A stretch of DNA of 64,000 nt, taken from the NCBI GenBank assembly GCA_024362935.1, contig JANCRA010000030.1, forward strand, positions 9,344,096-9,408,095, given 5' to 3'. A program made the translations under genes and the position numbers. Source of the stretch: Setophaga petechia. Its lineage: Eukaryota > Chordata > Aves > Passeriformes > Parulidae. How positions within the stretch are numbered: the stretch's first letter is position 1; every line of letters begins with the position of its first letter. Under the pieces are notes generated by a model. That model was not told where the DNA came from, ran no database searches, and saw only the letters and a program-made list of their open reading frames with translations. Below, piece after piece: positions 54,226 through 64,000 of the stretch.

Positions 54226-57200
54226 GTATTTTTGGAACAGCCTCTCAGGTAAACTCCCTGTAACCTTTCTCTGACTCTTCACCTTATCTAACATTTCCAA
54301 GTCTTTGAAATGATGCAGTGTATCACTGAAATAGCATTTGATTGAACTTAATAGAAGAGAAGAATCTGCTGGGGCCTAAAACCCTAGAAATGGCAGTTTC
54401 AGGTTTAAGGGGAAGCTGCAAAGCAAAGATTGTTGCTTTTAGGGTTTTTTATGGCTAAATAGAGGGTTCAAATAGGAGCATTGTGTGCTAGTTTTTGAAA
54501 ATTGTGGAAGTTTTTGAGACTGGTAAGGGGTCTGAATCATGGCATAGAGATTTGACTGGAGCTGAAGCAGTTGCTCCTTCAGCCCTGAGCCTGGAATTGC
54601 ACTTGGAGCACGGTGGCTGATCCAGATGCTGCTGCATTCTTGCAGCTGTTGCTGCTTTGCAGCAAAGGTTCAGTTCTAACATTCCTGGCAGCCAGGCTGT
54701 TTTCAGTTGCCTTACTCATCTCCAAGTCTTCCTCAGCTCAGACATTTCCTGTAAGAGGTGAAAATCAGAATCTGGAAGTCTCCAAGAGATAAGGATGGAG
54801 AGGAGTTGCAGCCAATTGATGCATTCAAGTTTCATCCACTGTACAGACACTTCCAGTGTTGCCTCATTAGCTTGGTTTTGGTGTCAAATATTTCTCTTTT
54901 TGTCTCTGTTAATTTATTGATATTTTAAAAATTTAAATTACATTTTCCCCCTCTTAATTTAACATTGATGTAGTATGTGTTTAGGTGTTTTAAATATTTA
55001 TAGCATTTGGATCTGTTGTCTTCAGTGAAATTGCAGGGGGTGAATTCTGTTCATTGTGCCAATGGTGGGAAAAATAATTTTGGCAAACATGACTTTGTTT
55101 CTCTGCAGTGCATTGAACACCTTTTGTCATGCACCCAGCACAGGCTCAGGGGTCCTTGCTAGGAATGGTCAGGCAGCAAATTTTCCAGCTGGATCATTTT
55201 CATCCTCCACATCTGAAATGAATCCACTTCGGGCTCTGTTTGTGTCTGGGTGCTTTGGAAATCAGTGGTGAGAGCATTGCACAGATAAATGCCACACTGA
55301 GGAGAGGACAGAAATCAAATTGCATCTTCATAAAAATGGGGCTGTGATATGATTAAATGAACTAATTTTGAAGTTCCATCTCAGACTATAAATTTATTTT
55401 TTATTAGAGTTATCTGCCTCGCTTTCAAATTAAGCTGCTGGAAGTTTCAATTTGCAAGATGCAATTCAGTGGCTTTTTTTAGTGCCATGGGAAGGATTTC
55501 TATACTCACAGCTTCTCAGGAGATGGTAATTTGCTTCATGTAGAAGTCCTTTTTTATTTTTATTTTTTTTAAAGATTACTGGAAGTTTAGGTTGTGATTA
55601 TGTTGTCATTTTTCAAATATACTGGGAAAATAGCTGTGAAATATTATTTTTTTATTATCTCAATCAAGGGATAGTATTTTTAAACTCAGCAGAAATCTTC
55701 TGTGTCAAACAAAAGTTTTACTATTATCTAGTGTTAATTTTTTTATTAAATGTTACCAGTTTCTGCAGTAGTCTTTGTTTGTTTTTAGGCTTTTTATCAC
55801 TCAGAAATATGTTTCTACTATTTGGAATTCTGACATGGCTCAGTGTCAGAGTGCCAAGGGGCAGTTTTGGATATTTGTCACAGGTCTGACAGGAAGAAAG
55901 GGGTACAAAGTACTGAGGCACAGAGAATTGCAGGAGACAGAGAATTCCCAATGGCATTGTTCCCTCCCTCTCATATAAACACTTTATATGTGAGAACCCT
56001 CAATTTCAGTTTGTCTCTTCTGGAAAAAGACACTTCCAAGGCCTGGATGTGATATGAGATGGAAACACTCATTGTGCAAATTCAACATGGAGATTTTTTG
56101 CTATTTATCATGGTGTTCCCAAGTGCTGTGATTGTCAAGGCAGTAACTCCATGAGTCAGGAAGTCTGAAATTTCAGTCTGATCTTACTTCACATCAGGGT
56201 CTGAAGTTGACAGAACTTCTAAGTCAGGTTGGTGCTTTAAAAAATATTTCTTAGGAACCAGTATGTGAGCACAGGAATCTGCCTTCAGACTGTACAAAAA
56301 AAAGACCCTTCTAAAAATTTTCAAATTCATCAATTTTAGATAATTTAATAAGAGAAGGTGGAGGTTTTGGAAGGCTTTTTTTTGTTGTTGTTTTAGCACA
56401 TGTTTGGTTCTGAGTTTTTGAAACACCTGCTGAAACTTTTGCCTGTGTTGGCCCTTATTTCATTGTTTGGTTTAGAAGAGTTTCTTCTTCCCTTCCATGA
56501 CTTTGCAGAATACAGCACATCCTTCCTGTGGTGTCATTCAAGATAAAACTCAGATTTTAATCTGAGTTTATCCAAATGTTATCTTTAGTATTCCCTATCC
56601 AGTGAGTGCTGCTGTGTGTGTGGGGCTGTGGTCAGAGCTGGGGAGGTGCAGCTGCTCAGGTTTTACAGATGTCTCCATCAAAGCAAACAGCCCCTCTTTT
56701 GGGATGGTGAAGAATGTCCCATTTTCACTGCAGAGAAATTGTTCTCTTGCTTTCTGAACTGATGTAAATGTGTTCTCCTGCCTTCTGAGCTGATGTCTTA
56801 CTTCCAGTTGGTATTTCCATTATTGTCCGTGCTTTGCAGAGGTTCTGCTTGGAAAGATGTTTCTGCACATAAGCAAAGGCATTTAATACTGAAGTTATGG
56901 CTTTGGAAGGGGATAAGTCTTCAGAAGTAAAACTTAGTAAGTGTAGGAGCAGGTGCTGTTGTGTTCAGAGAAAGAAACTGAAAGTCTGAAAGTTGTGGTC
57001 GATGGGAACAAAGAGAGGAAACCTGCTGGAGATGGGTCAGAACAATGGAGTATTTAATGTGAGTCATTTTCTTTACAATGCACACTTATCAATATGGAGT
57101 TTAACCTTCTTGCTTTGGCTTTGCTGCTCCCTGGAGGCAGCTCCTCTGAGCCTGAGGTCCCCCACACCCAGCCCAAAGGGGTTCCCTGCAGACCTGGGGT

Positions 57201-58895
57201 GATGATCAGCCCCCATTTGAGGTCAGGTCACGTCAGTCCCTGTCACTGCTGTCTGTCTGAGGTGTTCCAGCCACAGGGAGTTAATCTGATGGGATATACT
57301 TTGTTTGGTCAGCTTTTCAGTTTTTTCCCTGTGACATTGTTTTCTAGACAGGTGAAATGTTTGTTTCTAGAGGCAGCTTCCCTGAGCTGATCACAGGATG
57401 CGCAGGCTCTGCTCCAGGAGGGCCCAGGAGGCAGCAGGTCCCTGTGGGACAGACCTGTTGGTGGGTTGGTGACCAGTGGCTTTGTTGTCTGAGAGGTTGT
57501 AGGAGGTGCTGAGTGGATGCACATTGCATTAGGTGATGTTTAGAGCAGGGGTTCACAGACACACCCATGTTTAGAAGGAGAGGACTGGGGAAGGCTCCAC
57601 CTGCCTGTGTGTGAGGCTGAGCTGCAGCCCAGGGGCTGGGACAGAGCAGTGCTGACTCTCTGTTCTGACTTCTTTTATGAATTTGTGAGATGAGGATAGC
57701 AATTTTGTAATTCAAAGCTTTGGCTTCTTTCTGATGGTCAATACTGGAGATCTTTCCATGAAAAGGTGAAATAAATTCAAGTGGCTCCTCATAAAGATGA
57801 ACTCAAATCTTGCTGTGCATATGCAAGTCATTCTCAGTGTTACACAGACCACGTGAACCAAGCAATCAAATGCTTAATAAACCAAGTCATTACTTTTATG
57901 GTAAATTGAAAAAAGTTCTTCTGGGATTTCAACTGTAAATGAATCCTTGAAAATCAATAATTAGATTAGTAAAGGATGACGTTTTAATATGCTGGCAGGA
58001 ATATAGAGGGATTTGTCAGGGGAAGCAAAACCAGACTTTGCACTAAAGTGGCTTAAGTATATTTATAGTGCTAGTGATTCTGTGTGTGTGTGGGATCTTT
58101 GGACTATTTTAATATAATGTAAGGCTTTGAGCTTCAGCGAACTCAAGTTGCTCGTTTTATGAAGTTACATTAGTACCACACTGTGAAGTATTTTTAAATA
58201 TTAGCATTACTGAGTATGAAAAGTATTTCATAAAAACATTTTTTAAAACATTTTCTGTAGATGCTGTCGAATGAATTGATGTTTAGTGTACAAAGAAATA
58301 AAACCTGAGGGCTGTAAGGTACCTGTATGTTTCTGATCACCTCGGTTTTTGAGGGGTTAGGTATTTCTTGAGGTTAAATTGTCATTAAAACCTACTAAAA
58401 ATACTGGTGCAGTTAATCCTTTCAGAGAACAGAAAGCAGCATTACCTCCAGCCACGCTTTTGAACTCTCTGAAAGGATTTGCAATTGTTGTATTGTCTTG
58501 ACAGACTCATGTCTTTAGAAATGCTGTACAGCACAGTCTTTTGCAAGTTCCTATGCTGATACATTTCTCTCCATATGTAACCTTTGAAATCTAGTTTCTA
58601 TTGTAATTCTAGCATGTAAACACTAGATTCAATTTTGTATTCCTCTAATGAATGCAACAGGATGGAAACACGTTTGCAATTGCTAATGATGAGCTTTTTT
58701 ACTGTTCTTAATACTCGTGGGTATGTCTTTTCTTCAGGGATTTCAGAATTGTATTCGTACCTTTTTAAATTGTTTTTTCACATGCTGTTTACAATTAAAC
58801 CACGAGCATGGGAGGCTGTGCGTGCATGTGCTTTTAGGTTGCTTTGCTGAATGAAATGCAGTGGAGTGATCTCACTTCAATCCTCTCTGTTGTCC

Positions 58896-59060
58896 AGAGC
58901 AGCTGTGGCTGTCCCTGGATCCCTGGCAGTGCCCAGGGCCAGTCTGGACAGGGCTTGGAGCAACCTGGGAGAGTGGGAGGTGTCCCTGCCATGGCAGGGG
59001 TGGCACTGGATGGGCTTTAAGGTCCATTCCAACCCAAACCATTCCATGGCTCTGTGATGC
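58896..59060 (+). mobile_element. CR1 LINE 3' end
   Basis: In plus orientation the sequence reads GGGCTTGGAGCAACCTGGGA, GTGGGAGGTGTCCCTGCCAT, GGATGGGCTTTAAGGTCCAT and TCCAACCCAAACCATTCCAT, then GGCTCTGTGATG. This is the typical bird CR1 tail ending in degenerate 8-bp repeats (ATTCTATG-like). It is 5'-truncated to about 165 bp with no ORF. Confidence 0.87.
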
Positions 59061-60460
59061 TCGCTTTTCCTCGTGTCCTGCCTGTCTCCTTGCACCTTTC
59101 ACAGTACCTGCTACAGCAGAAACCACCAGTGGGTTTTTTCTGGTGTCCTGTGGAGATCTGACATTGTCAGAGGTTGTTTGAAGGAGTTTTGTTTGGGAGA
59201 CAATCCAGCTCCTTACACAAGCAGTGTTCCAACTGATAGTTTTTTCCTGAATGTCAGTGAAAAGGCCAAGAGCAGATGAAATCACAGGTGAGAATGTGTA
59301 TGTGTGTGTTTGTAAGAACTTTGTGCACCTTTTAATGCTGGAAATAGTTTTGTATTAAAATATGAGAAAGAGCTGTGAGCGTGGAGCCCCTGGTAGGAAG
59401 AACTCTGCACCAAAGCAGGTTGGAAAAGCAGACAGGTGGATCAGAGGCAGGCTGACCCTCGAGACTGATTCTGCTTTAGTTCTGCCACCGTGGGGGCTGT
59501 CTGGAGGGGTTCCTCGATGCTCCTTGGCTCTGCTGGTTCTGCTCTGCCTCAGACAGGGGAAGGGTGTTCTCATGCACCAGGCAGCTGAGGCAGAGTTGTG
59601 CTGGGGCTCCAGAATTTCCTGTTTTGTGCCAACTCAGAACTGTTGTTGAAGTACAGGGGAGAGGGGTTCTTCCACCCCATGGTTTTAACAGACATTTCTG
59701 TAGCTGATTTTTCAACTAAGACTAATAATAAGAAAAACTACAGTTGAGCCAAAAATGACAAATGTTACTGACTTAAAATAATACTTGCATATTTTTAATT
59801 ATTAAATGGAATTAGATAAATCGGAAGCATGTAAATATCTGATTCTAAATCTTTGCATAATTATTTCCAAGAGGTAATTTTGCTAAGAGCTATTAAAACT
59901 CCAGGAAATGTATTATTCCCTTTTGAGATGGTGTGTACCCCAGCTGTGTCATACATCTCCTGGCTTGTTTCCTTTTTGCTGTAGATGTACATACATATAT
60001 ATATTTGTGTGCTGTGCAGTTGTACAGTCACTGCCATGCTGAATTGATTGCTTTCCAATGAGTAGATCTGTGTGTTTTACATGTGTGTGTGTGTCCCCAA
60101 ACAAGCAGTTTAGCAGGGCAGTGGCTGTACACTCACAGGGTTTAGGGTTTGTACAATATGTAATTTGAAGAATGTCGATGTGGTTCTTAGCGGATTTTAT
60201 AAACACTTTTCTGAATCTGTTATCAGCACTTCCCATCCTACCAGAAACTGCACATTTTTCAGTGATTGTTCCACTGGTTACATTTTTGTCTGCCATTTGT
60301 TCTGGATTGATGTAATCTTGATACTACTAAAATTTCAAGGGCTGTTGACGCATTTCACATAGCCTGGGATTGCCTGTTCTCCAAATATATGGATCATGCA
60401 TCAACAGTACTAAGTAGCCTTACTGTTTTGCCTAAAAGCCTAGCTAATTTATTTAATATT

Positions 60461-60476
60461 CTCTCTTTAAAGAGAG
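60461..60476. repeat. Perfect 16-bp palindrome
   Basis: CTCTCTTTAAAGAGAG equals its own reverse complement. A partial echo (TTCTCTTTAAAGGGAAA) lies about 50 bp downstream. No function can be assigned. Confidence 0.7.
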
Positions 60477-63400
60477 GTCTCTGGAAGGGGTGGCATATTT
60501 TAGGATGCTCCTTCTCTTTAAAGGGAAACTCGGAATTGACTAGCAGTACTTGTTGATCAGTGATATTATTGTAGCCAAAGGATGCATGGGTGGTTTAATA
60601 GGAAGTTTTTGCTTCAAGTTTCTTGATGAAATGTAGTGTTCTACAGAGCTGTGTGAAGAGTGTAGTTTTTTATTCTGAAATGCACTTGTACACTTTATTT
60701 GAAAGGTCTGAATGGATCATAAATACATTTAAGAAATAAATGATAATGTCACATGTTTTCACGGCTTGTCTCGGGTGGCTTTTCTGTTCCTGTGCTGCTA
60801 AAGGTGTGTTCCTTGGCACTGGGTGGGGCTTTTCCCCTTATCTGCATTGCCCTAAATGTCTTGGAGGGCAGGAGAAGCTTCCAGCCTGCCTGGTGTTTGT
60901 GCTTTATCCATACATGCTGCAGGGCACTGGAGGCAAACTCCTCGCTTGGATTTTCCTGTGGGAAACTTGAGCCCTAAAAGGAAACGAGCAGAGCGAAAGG
61001 GCTGGATATCACAAGGGATTCACTTTTATTTTTAGAATTGCACTATATTGCCATATTTGGCCTGAAACTATGGTGTATCAATGCACTATTGTATCCAATT
61101 GCAGTGTCTAACCAGTCCAAATTTGTCTAAATTATTCAGGTTTTTTCTACAAATACTTTTTATCTGTGAATGTTCTGGGCAAATGCTGACTCCAGGTAAC
61201 ACCTTCTGCAGGCAGCATTCCTTGTGGGAAGCTAACAAGTACATTACTCTGAAACTGTGGTTTGTGTCACTTCCTTGAGGTCTCAGTAACAGGTGTAATT
61301 CCTCCTAGCAAAACCTTCTCCAGTGGTTTGGGCAAAAACAAATGCAGGAAGTGCACTCTGTGTAAAAACAAAGGTAAATATTGCTTAATAAAAGTAATTA
61401 TGGGAATGCCATCAGCCTGCAAAATAGACCTGGTGGCACAGGATCCTGCTAACACTGAAAATAGCTGTGAAAGGATCATTTAATGTATTTGAATGCACTT
61501 AAAATGTACAGATCTGCTCAAAATAACTTATCCCCATCGTGTAATATTACCCCTGCTGCTGCCCATGAAGGCTGCCCAGAATTTTGGCTCTCTCTGCGTG
61601 TTGGATCTGCTGGAATCTGTCCCTGGTGCCCTGCAGGGTGGCTGGTCCATGCCTTGCAGCAACACACCACGTGCTGCTCCCACCCTGGCAGAGCAAGGAA
61701 AATTCCAGTGGTGGCCTGAGCCTCCAGACCCTTCCCACAGTAATCTCTGACCATGTGGCAGAATTCCTGCTGTCCCTGGGACCCTCCTAAGGAGTAACTG
61801 GAATGTGGAAATGATGTGGCAAGAGTGAGAGTCAGGCACAGTTTGGGCTGGTGGTGGGTGTGTCAGATAACTCAGCAGTGAGCAAAATTCCACAGTTGGA
61901 ATCATTCTGGGGGTTGGGGCAGGGGCAACCTAAAGTTTGGTCCCCTTGAATTTCTCCGTTTTGGTGGTGGTTCTGAAGCCAGCCTGGGTCCAGGTCAGGG
62001 CTGTTTTATACCCCAGGGGATTTTCTCCAGGAGCCTGGAGCTGATCTTTGGGTGTGGAGCCATTTCCAGCAGGCAGCTTCCTCCATTCTCTGGAGGTTTC
62101 TTGTTTCATTTTTTTCATCACAAATCTTGTCCTTTAGCAATTCTTTGCTGCAGCTTCCTCATCCTCTTGGGTTTATGTAGTGGATTAGGAGGAATAAACC
62201 TGAGCTGCTGAAAACTGCAAGTAGATCAGTCCCAGGAAGAGGGAACTCCAGCTTTTCCATGTCTTTAATTGTGCCTTAAGCTACAGAAGAAGCTTCTAAA
62301 GTAAGACAGTCTCAGTCTGAATATGTTGATCAAGGCTGTAACTGCATGACACGGTTTGCAGATCCCAGGATGCTCCCTGCAAGATCATGAAAATGCATGG
62401 AAAATATCTTTTAAATATATCAGATTTAAGAGATGGGAACCAATATGCTTTTATATACAGCCTGACAGGATAAATGGGCTTTTCCCAGCTGGACTGCATC
62501 CTGGTTTCCATAATTACTCACGTAGTTTCTGTTTAAATCAACTGGAGAGGAAGGTTTCAATAGAAGTCCCTTAATATTTTAAAGTGTATAAAAGAGGGGA
62601 GGAAGGGCATATTCTGAGTCTGAGCATCTACATTTTCCTGCTTTCCTTCAGAGCAGCAAACTGTTATGAGAATTTTAATCTTCACTGCAGTTGCCTCAGT
62701 TCTCATGGCTGGTTTCCACTCTGTTTTCTTTATTACTTTCTTTTTCTTCCTGTCATTCTTAGCTTTCTATTTTTCAATCCCAGTTTGTGAAGGGTGTGGG
62801 TTCAGAAGGGTTTCCTTCAGTTCCCAGTCCCCTGAAAGCATGAGAAATTGCCCATTGAGCCAATTCTCACAGCAAGGTATAAAAATAGGAGTAAAGAAAA
62901 GGTTACACAATGCTTGGATTGCAGCAGTTTGTACTAATGGGGAGATTTCAAAGCCATGGTTTGAAAAACATTTTTTAAACCTTATCATTTCCGTTGATTT
63001 TTCTCTTCCCAAGCTGTGTTTCAGCTGCAGGAACTCACGTTGGATTGCTTGAGGAATTGTGCTGAGGCACAGGAGTCAAAGCTGAGCAAGTCACGCAAAG
63101 CCAGAGGGGCCACTAATTAGTTCTCTTTAGCCATAATGAGTGATTCCTTTGAGAATCCTCTCCTAAGAGTTTCCAACCAGATGCTTTTGTCTCTGCTGTT
63201 AAATAAGAGGATTAGAAGGCAAGTGGGTTTGAGATTATGTTGCCATTGCAGCAGGACACAGGTGACTCAGGAAGGGCTCTTGTGTAGTCCCACAGATGCT
63301 GCTGGCCGTGGCCAGACCCTGTGCTCCTGGGAGTACTTCACTGCAATTCAGTCTTGCAGACTTGTGAGAAGCTAAAAGTTATCACTCAGTCTGTATTCAC

Positions 63401-63732
63401 ATGTTTAAAACTTGCAGAACAGTTTCTGAGCTTTGTCTTTCCCTGCCTGCAAACAGCCAGCCATTAGCATAATTGTCTTTGACTTAAAAGGTGTTTATTG
63501 ATATGAAATTTATGGAGCATTGGATATTGTTTGTTTCTAATTTCCTTGTAATGAGATAGACCTCTTTACCAGTTAATTATTATCAAATTGGAATGCTGAA
63601 CAGTACTTTTGATAAAATTTCCAAAACAATCTGCTCTTGATTCTAATAGCAGCATAATGCTTTCTTTCCTAATGAAATGTCTGTGTTAAGCCCCAGAGAG
63701 GAGCATTAACCTTGGATTAAAATCAGATGAGA

Positions 63733-63762
63733 AATGAAGCACACTGAAAATGAAGCACACTG
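63733..63762 (+). repeat. Short tandem direct repeat
   Basis: AAATGAAGCACACTG is repeated twice in immediate succession (GAAATGAAGCACACTGAAAA followed by TGAAGCACACTG). It is a small duplication in intron sequence. Confidence 0.6.
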
Positions 63763-63770
63763 TGGTAATT

Positions 63771-63788
63771 TTGTTGTTGTTGTTGTTT
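63771..63788 (+). repeat. (GTT)n microsatellite
   Basis: TTGTTGTTGTTGTTGTTT is a simple trinucleotide run in RABGAP1 intron 13. Confidence 0.8.
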
Positions 63789-64000
63789 GAAAAATAATTT
63801 TGTGAAGAAAAAGAACTACAAGCTGTATTGAATGTTCCTTACACTGATTACATTGTGTGCTTTTTTACCATCTTTTACTTCTAACCTTTTTCCATTTGCC
63901 AAACAGAAACATGGGTTTTTTGGATAGATTAAACCCCTTTTTTTTTTACTGTTCAGCTTTCCAAATGTCCAAGGCATCTGAAACTGATGGTGTCAGGGTG

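Larger units (their letters stand above)
52000..64000 (+). other. RABGAP1: RABGAP1 intron 13, part downstream of GPR21
   Basis: There are about 12 kb without a recognisable exon or gene. It holds one CR1 tail (58896-59060), several simple repeats (52666-52681 T run, 54211 GT, 63771 GTT), a 16-bp palindrome at 60461 and short direct repeats near 63733. Many short open frames exist, none with a family match or good coding character. The next RABGAP1 exon was looked for by its expected protein start (ESPQDS) and not found. Confidence 0.7.

Overview
The window is nuclear DNA from a vertebrate, most probably a bird. Its genes have spliced exons with GT/AG borders, and their products read very close to human proteins as I remember them. 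Repeats are sparse, and the clear ones are CR1 LINE 3' ends, the typical bird retroposon. Four sharp CpG islands mark promoters. The order RC3H2 - ZBTB6 - ZBTB26 - RABGAP1 (with GPR21 inside) matches human 9q33 and, from memory, chicken chromosome 17. I cannot name the species.

Layout: positions 1-9330 hold the 5' part of RC3H2 (Roquin-2) on the minus strand: two coding exons (282-399 and 1770-2000), a long first intron, and a CpG-island promoter near 9150-9500. ZBTB6 (11834-13135) and ZBTB26 (17539-18855) follow on the minus strand. They are tandem paralogous BTB/zinc-finger repressor-type genes, each with its whole reading frame in one exon. A CpG island at about 20460-21560 lies between ZBTB26 (leftward) and RABGAP1 (rightward) and looks like a shared divergent promoter.

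RABGAP1 occupies the rest of the plus strand. Twelve coding exons (27438-43562) give 597 codons: the PTB domain, the middle domain and only the first motif of the TBC RabGAP domain. The remaining exons lie beyond the window. From 43563 to the end is one intron of more than 20 kb. It contains the intact GPCR gene GPR21 (50727-51773, same strand) and, just upstream of it, a separate CpG island with a convincing splice donor and acceptor, so GPR21 or a short RABGAP1 form probably has its own promoter.

The genes do not form one pathway: RC3H2 destabilises mRNAs, ZBTB6/26 are DNA-binding regulators, RABGAP1 switches off Rab GTPases, and GPR21 is an orphan receptor. They are linked by ancestry: the same set of families (RC3H1, ZBTB37, RABGAP1L with GPR52 in an intron) sits together on human chromosome 1. 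I found no new defence, mobile or biosynthetic system here. The points most worth checking are the intronic promoter, upstream ORFs at RABGAP1 and GPR21, promoter-region repeats and motifs, and linker motifs shared by the two ZBTB proteins.
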